From: Cladocopium goreaui | Lineage: Eukaryota > Sar > Dinophyceae > Suessiales > Symbiodiniaceae | NCBI GenBank assembly: GCA_947184155.2 | Contig: CAMXCT020003746.1 | Coordinates: forward strand, 239,501 to 303,500 | DNA: 64,000 bases | Direction of reading: 5' to 3' | Shown here: positions 30,764 through 41,274 of the stretch, in pieces | How the letters are laid out: the number at the start of each line of letters is the position of its first letter | How positions within the stretch are numbered: position 1 is the stretch's first letter | Made by a program: the position numbers and the translations under genes | Notes under the pieces: generated by a model | Database searches by the model: none | Seen by the model: the letters and a program-made list of their open reading frames with translations, nothing else | Told to the model about the DNA's origin: nothing

Positions 30764-30875
30764 ACCCTCTGGTTATTTAACATAGCCATGGAAAATCCCC
30801 TAATAAATGGAGGTTTTAATGGGAAAATCATCATAAATGGTGATTTTCCATGGCTATGTTAAATAACCAGAGGGT
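30764..30875. mobile_element. Family D element with long perfect ends
   Basis: ACCCTCTGGTTATTTAACAT and ATGTTAAATAACCAGAGGGT are perfect inverted repeats that continue with AGCCATGGAAAATC, so the copy can fold into a long hairpin. Flanking frames were not resolved. Confidence 0.75.
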
Positions 30876-31180
30876 AATAGTTATGTTGATCCCACTACAT
30901 CACAAATTCCGTTGCTTTTTCGCCCCATGGCCCGAATTCCGTTGCTAACAAGTCCATCATCCAGTGATTGACCCATTGCATTCTCACGTGGAAAAATCCA
31001 CATTTGATAGTTAACTCTTCCATTTCTGTTGGTTAAATCTGCTTTTTGATGGTCAAATCAATCAAACCAACTCTAAATCGTCATAGTTTCCCCATATTGT
31101 TTGATGCTATCATTTGTTGTGGGTGATCATATCCTCATTTTATAATAATATAATATCATCAGTTCGGTAACCTCTTCCAG

Positions 31181-31453
31181 GCCCACAACCCCGGACCCGA
31201 CCTTAAACCTCTCGGGCCAACTATGGTAGCCAATATTGGCCAAGAGGAAAAATATCTGGCGATGGCCAAGGGGCTGAAGGGTGGCCGGAATTCCAGTATT
31301 TTCAAGGAATGTAATGTGGGAAACAACCATGTGGGGGATGGTTTACAGAACCCATTTATGGTGATTGTGGGGCTGCAGAACTGCCCCTGTGCTGAAAAGG
31401 CCAAACACATGATGAGATTTGCAGAGGATTTAATGACACTTAAAGGCACATAG
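31181..31453 (+). CDS. Terminal exon of 90 codons, unrecognised
   Basis: Acceptor AACCTCTTCCAG opens phase 0: AHNPGPDLKPLGPTMVANIG, QEEKYLAMAKGLKGGRNSSI, VGNNHVGDGLQNPFMVIVGL, QNCPCAEKAKHMMRFAEDLM and TLKGT, TAG at 31451-31453. Third positions are clearly GC-rich, while the following 500 bp is AT-rich. This is the longest clean single exon in the window apart from the repeat regions. There are a CPC pair and several glycines, but no family is recognised. Confidence 0.7.
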   Translation, partial: AHNPGPDLKPLGPTMVANIGQEEKYLAMAKGLKGGRNSSIFKECNVGNNHVGDGLQNPFMVIVGLQNCPCAEKAKHMMRFAEDLMTLKGT

Positions 31454-31499
31454 TGGGGATATACATTATTATTATTACTAGTGTTATTATTAGTATCAT

Positions 31500-32640
31500 T
31501 ATTATAACAATAAAACACATATTCCTATCATGGAAATTTCATGGAAAGTAAATGGGACATGTTGTTGGAATATAAGGACATTTTCCAAGCGACACTATCT
31601 AAATCAGATCCAACAATTTATGTGCTGTTGATTCGATGAATGCTAGATGTTGATGGGATTAAAAGGATGTCATGGGGATATACCAACAATAAACATATCT
31701 TGCGGATAATACATGGGATATGGATAATTATGGATAAAGTAACATATTCTTCTGGTGTATAATTACAAACAGTTGCATATTACCTACAGTGTCAAGTACC
31801 ACAAATAAACAGTTGCATATTACTACCTACGTTTAGCTGTTGGAGTTATAACATGCTATAACTGTTGTCTGCAGTTGAACGTGTTTATAAACCAACTTGC
31901 AACCGGCGCACGTATTTGACTTTCATGCTTGCATCAAGTGTTTAGACCCGCAAAGCAGGGATAACGACCAGCGACTGGGTAAGTCCCATGGTGGTTCGGG
32001 GTTTCACAACATTTCGAAAACAAATATATATATATATGTGAATTGGGGATCATCATCCTATTAGGAAAAAACATAACATACCCTTACATACATATATATA
32101 TATATATTCTAACTTTGGTGTCTCCAAATTCTAACTGTCGCACTCAGGAATTCATGTTGTGGTCAATCCTGTTTCTTAGCATGTCTCGATAACAAAAAAT
32201 ACACAAACCTAAAATGAACCCCCCATCTAACTATAGTTATAACTACCATAAACCCTATTTATTGTAGTTATAAAGCAACTTAGCTATCTTGGGGGCTCCA
32301 CATTGTAGGATTGTTAACCATACATCCACCACCATCCACAGGTAATTATCCAATTGGGCCAGAGTTCTTGTTGTGATTTGTTTCTCGCTCTTAAGTCGTT
32401 GTGGTCGCAGTTACTGTACAAAAACGACAGTATATCCCTGCACGTTTTGCCTGGTTGGCGGGGATATCCGTTATTTTGCCTGGTTGCCTGCCAGGTTGTG
32501 CTCTTTGCCTGGTTAACTTTAAAAAAAACGGCAACATTACCTGGATATCAATCTTTGGCTTGGATTTGTTGGTATTCGCAAAAAGGATCTAAGCCAGGTG
32601 GTTTCTCCATGATAATCCTATGAATCATCTCCATTGATCT
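31500..32640. other. Gene-free stretch with A-family remnants
   Basis: AT-rich with microsatellites near 32025 and 32090, and truncated family A sequence at 32218-32318 ending GGGGGCTCCACATTGTAG. A plus-strand ORF at 32354-32623 reads LPGWRGYPLFCLVACQVVLF, built on the repeated word TTGCCTGGTTG, and is doubtful. Confidence 0.4.
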
Positions 32641-32648
32641 CCCAAAAA

Positions 32649-32785
32649 TGTGGGGCCAGATATAAGCTGGTTTATAATATCTTATAACCCCATCTAACTA
32701 TAGTTATAAGTTATATCTATACCATATAAACCCCTTGTTATTGTAGTTATTGAATGTTTCTTGGCTATCGTAAAACGGGCGGCCC
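32649..32785. mobile_element. Family A element, decayed
   Basis: Left end ATGTGGGGCCAGATATAAGC; body CCATCTAACTATAGTTATAA; right end TCGTAAAACGGGCGGCCCG. Confidence 0.45.
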
Positions 32786-32827
32786 GTTTGAAAAAATCCC
32801 TAAGATTTCCGCAGTTCCCTAAGATCG

Positions 32828-32906
32828 CTAAAGCTGCTCCGCCTGAAGATTGTTGAAGATGATGTTCACCACAGGTTGCAAATCAGCCTCGCTCCAAGCG
32901 GCTCGG
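32828..32906 (-). CDS. Terminal exon, unrecognised
   Basis: A pyrimidine-rich acceptor TTTTTTCCCCCCAG opens RAAWSEADLQPVVNIIFNNL then QAEQL and TAG at 32830-32828. Coding bias is strong. The helix-like end could be a short C-terminal tail. Partner exons not found. Confidence 0.65.
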
Positions 32907-33044
32907 CTGGGGGGAAAAAAAAACACAACCTTCAGCTGAGTTCTTCAAGAAAAGGGGTACCCTCTGGTAAACTTACAAAAAAACTGGGATTTTATGGTGA
33001 TTTAATGGGATTTTATGGTGGTTTACTGGGATCTAATGGGATTT

Positions 33045-33148
33045 ACCTCTGGTAAATTAATATGTTGCTATGGAAAATCACCATTTTCAATGGGTAATTC
33101 CACTATAAATGGGCCATGTTCAATAGCTATGTTAAATTACCAGAGGGT
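33045..33148. mobile_element. Family D element
   Basis: Ends ACCTCTGGTAAATTAA and TTAAATTACCAGAGGGT. A partial D end (ACCCTCTGGTAAACTTAC) lies 87 bp upstream at 32959. Confidence 0.7.
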
Positions 33149-33856
33149 ACATGAAATTGCAATCATGTTTTCTGTGTGTAAAAAAATCCTGGTTGAGTCA
33201 CCATTGCCAACATCTAGAAACATATTATTCATTCCTGTTTACAATTAATTGTTTACCAGAAAACCCCTATGTGGGGAGAAAACCCATATGGCTTTGTCCA
33301 GCACAAGGATGGCCGAGGATGCGTTAACTGATTAGTTGTGATGGTATACCCCGTATAATCAATGCTTCGAATGGCTTTGTGTGTTTTCTGTGTTTGTTTT
33401 TAGTGTAAAATCTTATATATCTAGTAAATGACCATCCAAAAAGTCGTTGGATCACTTTTTTGGAGCATCATCCCACGAGTCGTAACTGATTAAGAAGATA
33501 TGTAAAGACATGATCGATTTGTAATGAAACTCACATTGAAACTTGGACGTGCTATACATCTGTACTTATTCAGATCCGTGGAATGATCCTTGGACGAACA
33601 GCATCTTTCATGGGCCACCCACTCCGTGTCCTTCGATTACCCCATGTCCTTTGATCACTCGATCCATCTTGTTTGTTAATATGAACCGATGAATGTCTTA
33701 CATATCAAATCTTGACCAAACCCCAATCTGTACTCATGGCCAATCCTGCCTTCAAAAGACAAATTTTGAGCTGCTCTGTACATACTCCCTTTGATAGGAA
33801 CAAAAACTAGGATAACTAGACATCGGAGGTTGACCCAGTGAAGTATTAACACATAC

Positions 33857-34029
33857 CCACCCCTTTTTTGTCCACCCCACATCTTGCATCATCTTCCCGT
33901 GCCAGGCAGCTCCCTGAGTAATGCGTCGCATCGGAGAGTGATAGACGCATTTGAAGTGCTGCAACGCTCGACGCGTATACTTCCACACCTGGCGTGCAGT
34001 ATCATGCGGAGGGTGAGAGTAGACTTGGC
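33857..34029 (-). CDS. Internal exon, 57 codons, unrecognised
   Basis: Acceptor CCTGGCGTAG and donor GGGTGG|GTATGTG bound a frame reading QVYSHPPHDTARQVWKYTRR, ALQHFKCVYHSPMRRITQGA and AWHGKMMQDVGWTKKGW. Third positions are GC-rich in the first two thirds. The product is basic with several His and Trp residues. No family is recognised. Confidence 0.65.
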
Positions 34030-35440
34030 CTACGCCAGGGATATATGAAGCACATCCAGATGGAGGTAATCAGCAAGATCATGTGGAGAAATAGTGTAAA
34101 AACTATAGATAGCATACACAGATGAGATAATACAACTATGCACATCAATTATATATATAATGTATATATATATGTGTATATATATATATGTGTATATGTA
34201 TCTATATGTATATATATATAATTTATTAATTATGTATATAATATATCTATATATATATATATATATATACATGAATTTGTCTTCGTCTGCGGGTGGAAAA
34301 GTGATACCCGCACAGCGGCCACAACGTATATATTACAATACACATGATCATATTATATCATCCTGATTACTGTTACAAGCACATGGGGTGAAAGGCACTC
34401 AAGAGCACACCGGATACTAACGGTTGATTCTAGGACACCTAAACTTTCTGGAGCTCCTTTGCAAAAAGTTCCCTATGCATGCCCATGCACGGGCAAGGCT
34501 GGTATCATTGGGTGAAAAAATGGAACTAACTATGGTAATCTATTTGTTGCATTTGTTGCAACAACCTGCAAGAAGACTGGTAGGCTTTTTCATGTTGAGT
34601 TCATCGCAATTCTCTACAAATTCTTTACAAAGAGGGATCACAAGAATCCGTTAAAACAGCTTGTTTTCAGGTGTCACCCAACAGCAAAATGCGGTGCCTC
34701 CCTCAGTTATAAGTTGGTGTATATACATGTACAAACCATATCAACTATAGATATACCTACTATAATTCCTAGTCAACCCAGTTATAAACCAACATAGCTA
34801 TCCTAAATCAGCTATAAAACCCATTAAATCACTATTGTTCCTGGCTAAATCACTATGTTCCTATGGTTTCCTCATGGTTTCCCATGGTTTTCCCGTGGTT
34901 TTCCTATGGTTTCGTAAACGTTAACGAGGTAGATGTCACTGCCCTGGCCGCACCTTGTCGTGATACAACGACATATCCACCTCTGGATCAACGTCAATAA
35001 ATGGTGAATAACTTTATTAGGATTTTATTAGGATTTGATCTATATAACTAGGCTAGCCACAACAAAGGCATTGTTTATCATCTAATATCCCAATAAAGTA
35101 GCTTAGGCATGCTTAGGCTAGATAACCCTGGTATAACATGGTATAACCATCAACTAGGGATATTAACTGATCTAACTATGGCATACCACCAGCGATAACA
35201 TCGGTCGGTTACAGCGATAACATCGGTCGGTTATCGCCAACAACGGGATCCTCCAGGTCGATGTGCTGAATGACAGTGTGCTCCGAAAAAAACTAAGGCA
35301 TTAAAACATAACAGTTATATATAAATGGAACTATATCTTCAAAATCCTATAACTTAGGTTATTATTATAATATAATATAAATATAATATATATATATATA
35401 TTGTATCACTATAAGCCCATAGAAATTAGTTGGGCCATTT
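34030..35440. other. Gene-free stretch with AT satellites and A remnants
   Basis: TATATATG microsatellites fill 34145-34275. Decayed family A sequence lies at 34690-34805 (GCGGTGCCTCCCTCAGTTAT). GATAACATCGGTCGGTTA is tandemly repeated at 35196-35233. A plus ORF at 34424-34654 lacks splice support. Confidence 0.4.
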
Positions 35441-35444
35441 TTGC

Positions 35445-35556
35445 TGTATCTTTCAACTTTCGACGGCAAATGTGAGCAATGCGAGCAAAATCACGTAGTG
35501 ATTTTGCGGTATCACGAGTGCATAAGATATAAACCACTATTGGCTGCCAATAGTGC
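35445..35556 (-). CDS. Internal exon ending at an AG-like GC donor inside a B element
   Basis: Acceptor TTTCACTTCCAG opens HYWQPIVVYILCTRDTAKSL then RDFARIAHICRRKLKDT. It ends at ACA|GCAAAAATGGCC, which is a family B start in which the usual ACA|GTTATGGCC carries GC instead of GT, an accepted dinoflagellate donor. Basic helical product, not recognised. The B element to its left (35300-35444) is broken by AT repeats. Confidence 0.55.
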
Positions 35557-35750
35557 CTGGAAGTGAAACAGCTACTGCCTGTGACGCACTGGAGTCTACT
35601 AGACTTTTTTGGCCCAACTAACAATTCTAAACGGACATGACGGACATGTTTAACTCCTATGAATGAGGCTACATTTAAAAATATCACTAACTATATTAAA
35701 TCGTTATAAGCCCATAAACAATAGCTATTGGTGGAACCAACGAACTCGAT

Positions 35751-35879
35751 CCATCTGGTTGGTGGTTGAGCCTACCCCTCTGGTTATTTAAGGTAGCGAA
35801 CTGGAAAATCACCATGCTTTTAATAGGTAAACCATCTATTTCTATGGTTTGTATGGGTTCATAGTGATATATGACCTTA
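35751..35879. mobile_element. Truncated C element fused to a truncated D element
   Basis: CTGGTTGGTGGTTGAGCC runs straight into ACCCCTCTGGTTATTTAAGG, a D end. Neither has its right end. A complete C copy follows at 35880. Confidence 0.5.
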
Positions 35880-35993
35880 CTGGTTGGTGGTTGAGCCAAC
35901 CCCTCTGAAAAATATGAGTAAGTCAGTTGGGATTATAAAATCCCCAACTGAATGGAAAGTCATAAAATTCCATGGTTCCAAACCACCAACCAG
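35880..35993. mobile_element. Family C introner
   Basis: Ends CTGGTTGGTGGTTG and AAACCACCAACCAG. Its right end lies 4 bp from the stop codon of the minus-strand frame at 35997. Confidence 0.75.
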
Positions 35994-35996
35994 ACA

Positions 35997-36230
35997 TCAT
36001 CCGATTTTAGGATGATTCTCTCGAATCAAGAAATAGTCTTTGGTGAACTCATGCTGACGTTGAGAACTTGTGAAAACACCACATGAATTGTTGGTAATAA
36101 TTGCCTCCATCTTTGGTCTAATGATGTCTAATGTCTCCATTAGGGTGTCTAAAAATTGGATATACCATACACCCTCAAATATCAAAATGGCAATTCGTCG
36201 GGAAACCATGACTGGATAACTAGGGCTCAT
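35997..36230 (-). CDS. 77-codon frame, likely terminal exon
   Basis: It opens MSPSYPVMVSRRIAILIFEG and continues VWYIQFLDTLMETLDIIRPK, MEAIITNNSCGVFTSSQRQH and EFTKDYFLIRENHPKIG to TGA at 35999-35997. Codon bias is moderate. The amino-acid pattern (hydrophobic strand, then charged helix) looks like real protein. Its true 5' boundary may be an acceptor rather than the ATG. Not recognised. Confidence 0.5.
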   Translation of the reverse strand: MSPSYPVMVSRRIAILIFEGVWYIQFLDTLMETLDIIRPKMEAIITNNSCGVFTSSQRQHEFTKDYFLIRENHPKIG

Positions 36231-36538
36231 ATACTGTACAACTGGGGCTTTGGACGTTTTTTTTCGCCCTGTTTGATGGTTTAATCCTCATGTCTGCTGG
36301 TAACATCCAATGTTTGTTGGTAACATCATGGTGTTGGATAGATAAATCATATGTGTTATCATGTGTTCATGGATAAATCACCAGATGTTCAGGAAAATAA
36401 CACATGTTTGATGGTAAAATCCCCATGTTGATGCCAAATTCCTTACATGTGTCATGCTCAAATCCCCATTTTTGGTGGTAAACACCATCCATCCATCTTG
36501 GTCCAGTTTCCCTCAACGCCAAGTCACATATTCGGCAG

Positions 36539-36630
36539 AGACAAGCTGTCGCCGCGCCACATAGCGCTTGAGGCAGCAGTGGAAAAGACCAAAGCACAGC
36601 TTTGGTGGAGCTACGCCTGCGGATTCAAAA
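36539..36630 (+). CDS. Possible internal exon
   Basis: Acceptor ATATTCGGCAG opens DKLSPRHIALEAAVEKTKAQ then LWWSYACGFKK with GC-rich third positions. The minus strand is also open (QALCGAATACLCRICDLALR). The donor is not resolved. Plus is preferred because plus-strand exons follow at 37210. Confidence 0.4.
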
Positions 36631-36651
36631 AATCTGTTCATGGTACAGGAT

Positions 36652-36866
36652 GGGGCCACAGTTTGTTAGCGTTCAGTTGGTGCAAATAACTATGATACTA
36701 ATAATAATTGTAGTTAGATGGGATTATAATAATTATGATACTAATAATTTCAACTAATAATGATCATAATAATGTATAATAACTATGTTATAACAATAGT
36801 TTATGATACTAATAGTTGTATTTAGATGGGATTATAAACCAACTTCTGGGGGGCAGCATCCTGCAT
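36652..36866. mobile_element. Family A element, enlarged
   Basis: Left GGGGCCACAGTTTGTTAGCG, right ACTTCTGGGGGGCAGCATCC. The middle is expanded by repeats of ATAATAATTATGATACTA. Confidence 0.5.
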
Positions 36867-37130
36867 ATACCATGAACAAATGGTGATTTTACCATATGGT
36901 TCTTTCTGGAATGGGGTATCCCCAAAATCCATGGCTTTCTCATCATCTTTTACAATCTGGAAATAGCCAAGTTGGGGATATGTGTCATGGTCAAAACGAT
37001 ATATGTCAATGTGGTCTGCTCGTACATCTCTCATATTGGAAGCCTCAAAAATGGTACCTAAATCCCTACGAACGGATTGATGACCATCCCCTAATATGCG
37101 CAACTTGCCGAAGTGTTGACGATGGCACAT
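36861..37130 (-). CDS. Exon related to the exon at 46308-46479
   Basis: The frame reads MCHRQHFGKLRILGDGHQSV, RRDLGTIFEASNMRDVRADH, IDIYRFDHDTYPQLGYFQIV and KDDEKAMDFGDTPFQKEPYG, ending SWYMQ. The segment KDDEKAMDFGDTPFQK resembles EDDAKPLNFWGTPFFDK in the minus-strand exon at 46308-46479, so the two are probably paralogous. It ends at ATGCAG|GATGC, the start of a family A element, which would make an AG|GA donor. The 5' end may be an acceptor downstream of the ATG. Function not recognised. Confidence 0.55.
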
Positions 37131-37209
37131 ATATAATTATCGACTTAACGCACCACGGAATTGAGTCATGGCAGGGCTTAAGCTAGGCATACCACTCACA
37201 GCATCACAG

Positions 37210-37286
37210 AAAAACGCAAAGTCAGTACCTCGCGACTGGCACCGCTGCTACGTGTGATGTCTACGACGCCGACACCGGCGACAACT
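37210..37286 (+). CDS. Internal exon, unrecognised
   Basis: Acceptor AGCATCACAG and donor ACAACT|GTAAAC bound 77 nt reading KTQSQYLATGTAATCDVYDA DTGDN with very C-rich third positions. An acidic, Asp-rich end. Alternative acceptor CAAAG eight codons later cannot be excluded. Confidence 0.55.
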
Positions 37287-37598
37287 GTAAACATCTAGCC
37301 CAAATGGATGACTTAACCAACCACAACAGAGGTGTAACCAGCCAAAATTGGTGATGTACTTTACAAGACATTTGAAGCTAAGGGTACCAGCTCAAATGGT
37401 GGTAAGAAGCCATCATTGATTGAGATTAAGCCAGCCCAAGTCAGAATGTTACTATCTTTCCCAACAAAATGGGAATTTCAACCTTCTGGTAAACATACAA
37501 AAAGCTATTGAACAATGCCATTTAGTTCGTTTTCCAGTTTGCAACATGTTTCAACCAACAACAGGGACTCCAGGATCAAACATGGTGTGGTGAACCAG

Positions 37599-37793
37599 CA
37601 AAACTAGCAATCCAATGTGGTTACCCTCTGGTAAACTAACATGTTGCTATGGAAAATCACAATCTTTTTGTAGGTAAATCAACTATTATTTCTATGGGCC
37701 ATATTCAATAGCTATGTAACAAATTACCAGAGGGTATGTGGTTATGTGACCTAAGAAGTACTGGATCTGAAGCAACAATGGGACCAATACAGG
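37599..37793 (+). CDS. Two short exons joined in frame across a family D introner with TSD
   Basis: Exon 37599-37630 (after GTGAACCAG) reads KTSNPMWLPS. Exon 37731-37793 reads GMWLCDLRSTGSEATMGPIQ to donor ACAGG|GTAAATG. Removing 37631-37730 (CTG|GTAAAC to TTACCAG|AGGGT) keeps the frame. Because the D copy is flanked by an 8-bp duplication, the spliced mRNA carries 21 extra bases relative to the empty site, an in-frame gain of seven codons seen as the MWLPSEGMWL echo. Product not recognised. Confidence 0.5.
37623..37735. mobile_element. Family D introner with 8-bp TSD ATGTGGTT
   Basis: Element ACCCTCTGGTAAAC to TTACCAGAGGGT. ATGTGGTT occupies 37615-37622 and again 37736-37743. Confidence 0.8.
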
Positions 37794-38496
37794 GTAAATG
37801 TGTGTGTGTCTCTTCCATATCAATAAACTGGGATTTTCATGATCCTGGCCCCTTTGAAACTGCAAATACCTGCCACGCCGAGGATGTTGTAGATGATATC
37901 ATTCCGGATTTCAATGTGTTACTCAATCTATATCTGTACAGATACAATGTCTAGATTGTCTTTCTTATATCCCGTTATATTCCAGTAAATTCCATCATAT
38001 CACCATTACGTCCCATATATCCATACTCTTACCTATCCAAAGGAATGTATATCCCGAAAATATTCGTAGAAGTTCGGGTATATTCTAATACGACACCATT
38101 TGTATCCACTAGAAATCCATAGTCTATTCCTATCCAGAGATTAATAAACTCGAATTGTCTTATAAGTCTTATCAACTGGTTCATATCCTCTAGACTCTAT
38201 ACAGATCCTATCACCTTTACCGATGTGGTAAAGCCACAGTACCATCCCAGTAACGAACCCTTCGGGGACGTGTTTCAATCATCCCAAATAGGTTGTTCAT
38301 ACCTGGGGGTGCAGTTCCACTTGTAAGTGCAAAAAAATAACCATAATGTATCATAATGTATCATAATATCCACTTGAAACAAATCCCTATGGTTATACTT
38401 GTGGATCCCTTAGGGATATATCTTGATATAAGTTAAACATAGATACTGTGCATGATATGTCCCCAACTTATGGCTACTACCATGGTGATATCATAG

Positions 38497-38632
38497 GCAC
38501 CACAATCCCTGCGACACATTCGCAGCGCCTTTGGCAGGGTCCAAGGCCACTCGAGCCTTCCACGATAAGAAGGGGAAGAAAAAGCCAAACCTTGCGGAAG
38601 GCAGAATTCTTCGCAAAATGCTGCTTGTTTAA
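38497..38632 (+). CDS. Terminal exon, unrecognised
   Basis: Acceptor GATATCATAG opens HHNPCDTFAAPLAGSKATRA then FHDKKGKKKPNLAEGRILRK MLLV and TAA at 38630-38632, in a clearly coding frame. The lysine-rich middle (KKGKKKP) could be a nuclear or nucleolar signal. No family is recognised. Confidence 0.6.
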
Positions 38633-38698
38633 AAAAAATACTTTACTTCGTGTATCCCCACCATGACATGTCAGGACATGTCAGGACGTATATTTGGA

Positions 38699-39448
38699 CA
38701 AATCTTGAATATATTCTGACATTCTATCTGACATATATTCTGGCATTCTATCTGGCAATCTATCTGACATATATTCTGACATTCCACCTGGCATTCTATC
38801 TGGCATTCTATCTGGCATTCTATCTGGCATTCTATCTGGCATTCTATCTGGCATTCTATCTAGCATTCTATCTGACATTCTATCTGGCTTTCTATCTGGC
38901 ATATGTTCTGACATTCTATCTGGCATTCTATCTGGCATTCTATTTGTCATTCTATCTGGCATTCTATTTGTCATTCTATCTGGCATTCTATCTGGCATTC
39001 TTTCTGGCATTCTATCTGGCATTCTTTCTGACATATATTCTGACATTCTATCTGGCATTCTATCTGGCATTCTATTTGTCATTCTATCTGGCATTCTATC
39101 TGGCATTCTATCTGACATATATTCTGACATTCTATCTGGCATTCTATCTGGCATTCTATCTGGCATTCTTTCTGGCATTCTATCTGGCATTCTTTCTGAC
39201 ATATATTCTGACATTCTATCTGGCATTCTATCTGGCATTCTATCTGGCATTCTATCTGGCATTCTATCTGGCATTCTATCTGACATTCTATCTGGCATTC
39301 TTTCTGTCATTCTATCTGGCATTCTATCTGGCATTCTATCTGGCATTCTATCTGGCATTCTATCTGGGCATTCTATCTGGCATTTTATCTGGCATTCTTT
39401 CTGGCATTCTATCTGGTATTCTTTCTGACATTCTTTCTGACATTCTAT
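38699..39448. repeat. 12-bp minisatellite CATTCTATCTGG, about 60 copies
   Basis: The unit CATTCTATCTGG repeats almost without break, with variants CATTCTTTCTGG, CATTCTATTTGT and a recurring longer unit ACATATATTCTG. Because 12 is a multiple of three it leaves FYLA repeats open on plus (ORF 38650-39540) and MPDR repeats open on minus (ORF 39844-38681). Neither has splice or start support beyond the repeat, so I call no gene. Confidence 0.95.
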
Positions 39449-39740
39449 GGTCGTGGTTGAGGTCCGGCAGGGAACACTGGGCGTGGATGGTCGTGGTTGA
39501 GGTCCGGCAGGGAACACTTGGCATGGATACTCGCAGATGAGGTCCGGCAGGGAACACTGGGCGTGGCTGGTCGTGGTTGAGGTCCGGCAGGGAACACTGG
39601 GCGTGGCTGGTCGTGGTTGAGGTCCGGCAGGGAACACTGGGCGTGGATGGTCGTGGTTGAGGTCCGGCAGGGAACACTGGGCGTGGATGGTCGTGGTTGA
39701 GGTCCGACAGCGAACACTGTGGATCGCGAGTCGCAGTTGA
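39448..39740. repeat. 40-bp minisatellite, seven to eight copies
   Basis: The unit starting TCGTGGTTGAGGTCCGGCAG and ending in GGGCGTGGATGG recurs every 40 bp at 39451, 39491, 39531, 39571, 39611, 39651 and 39691, with a decayed copy at 39731. It is GC-rich and directly abuts the 12-bp array. Confidence 0.95.
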
Positions 39741-39830
39741 GCAGGAGGACGAGGAGGACAACGAGAGGAGGAGGAGGAGGAGAGGAGGACGAGGCAGGAG
39801 GAGGAGGAGAAGGAGGAGGAGGCAACTGAC
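39741..39830. repeat. GAG/AGG purine tract
   Basis: Imperfect GAGGAGGACGAGG repeats follow the 40-bp array; one strand is almost pure purine. Confidence 0.85.
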
Positions 39831-39834
39831 ATAA

Positions 39835-40845
39835 AATCTAACAACCCTCACCTGGCAGGTGGGGAAAAACAGTTTCACATGTGGGTTTATGATCATGAAA
39901 TATCATATGGTTTATGTTATATGGTAAAACAAACTGATTATATATATAAATATGCCATATTAACTGTTATACAATGTTACGAACTACTATTTATGATAAT
40001 GAACTATAATGAACTATATATATATATATTATACTTGCAAACATAACTGGAGGAGGGGCACAACCCTGTGGTGACTTAACATGACTTAGCCATGAAAACT
40101 GGGAAGTGAACCAATGGGATTCACTATTAAGATTGGGGGTCGTAGGATTTCCATGTTTAATGTGTATATGATATGTGATATAAAGCGCCAAGAGTGATTG
40201 TTTTATGTTGATTTATGTTCACATATCTAAGAATCGAAATATGCACTATACAACCCCAGTTACAGTGGAAACCAACCAACTTAGCTAACAAAGTGGGGAA
40301 ACTTGAGACATTCAATCAGCTAATCCTTAGGGGTTAATAGACTGAGTTGACCATCAAAATACCATCAAATTTCGCAGCAAATTTCAAATCAGTTGCAAGT
40401 CTTGCCGAACAGATTCATTAGAGACACCTCCCATGTTTTCAGGAACCATCTGGCTGAAGTATGATGATTCACTAACCTGAAAATCGTCTCATAAATCAGA
40501 TGCAGTTTTGGCGAAATACCAGTTATAAGTAATAACAAGTCACCCCATTTATAGAATGTATAATCCCATAGAAATACCCACTTATAACTAATAGCCATGG
40601 CCATAAATCATATGACAATTTGGGAATGATTCCCCAATCCAATTCCCATCATTCCGGTGACGGACAGAGAAGTGAAGTCATCAGAATTCATCCAAACGTG
40701 ATCCTAGCTATGGACATAACCAGATTGAAAGCATGGTATGGGAATTCCATGCCTGTGGGGCCCCAAACATATGTTGAAACGCCATATGTTTGACTCGTTT
40801 GCAATTTTGTCAGGAGGAATTCTCAGAAACGATGTCATATTACAA
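39835..40845. other. Gene-free stretch
   Basis: AT repeats, decayed family A sequence near 40240-40305 (AACCAACCAACTTAGC), a truncated B copy at 40495-40606 and an H remnant at 40607-40705. No exon is supported. Confidence 0.4.
40495..40606. mobile_element. Family B element with decayed left end
   Basis: Body CCAGTTATAAGTAATAACAA, CACCCCATTTATAGAATGTA and right end GCCATGGCCATAAATC. Confidence 0.55.
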
Positions 40846-40847
40846 AA

Positions 40848-41170
40848 ATGTCCTGGATGGTGTGGGCAAGCCAATCTTTACATGTCACCAGTGTGAAACT
40901 ATGTCATTTATTGGGGTATGATGACTCCTTGGATAGACTCTTTGGCTTTGCGCAAAAAAAGTTACACATACCCCAAAAAACGGTGTCTGATCATCATTGT
41001 TACTTCAAAATTGTTATATGGGGTATATTGCAGTTAAGGGCAAACCAATTTCATGTAGCGTCGGTTCTACCATGTCCAGTTAGATCCCAGTTTTATCCCA
41101 TTATATCTCCATGGCATCCTCATATAATATATATATATGTTATCCTATCTAAAAGCATGTATCATTATAA
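40848..41170 (+). CDS. Open frame, possible exon
   Basis: MSWMVWASQSLHVTSVKLCH, LLGYDDSLDRLFGFAQKKLH then IPQKTVSDHHCYFKIV reads protein-like for about 56 codons, after which the frame runs into AT repeats and a family C copy. No splice site pair was fixed. Not recognised. Confidence 0.35.
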
Positions 41171-41171
41171 T

Positions 41172-41268
41172 CTGGTTGGTGGTTTCAACCCCTCTGAAAA
41201 ATATCAGTCAGTTGGGAATATTCTTCCCAATATATGGAAAAATAAAAATGTTCCAAACCACCAACCGG
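41172..41268. mobile_element. Family C introner with TSD TAAT
   Basis: Ends CTGGTTGGTGGTTT and AAACCACCAACCGG. TAAT at 41168-41171 repeats at 41269-41272. A family B copy begins 6 bp later. Confidence 0.8.
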
Positions 41269-41274
41269 TAATTA

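Noticed and set aside
32354..32623. Plus-strand ORF with Trp and Cys residues
   Set aside because: Two frames are open over repeated TTGCCTGGTTG words; no convincing acceptor or donor.
38650..39540. 296-codon plus-strand ORF (FYLA repeats) and 387-codon minus-strand ORF (MPDR repeats)
   Set aside because: Both arise from a 12-bp minisatellite, where open frames are expected by chance. No splice sites, untranslated-region signals or non-repeat coding bias support them.
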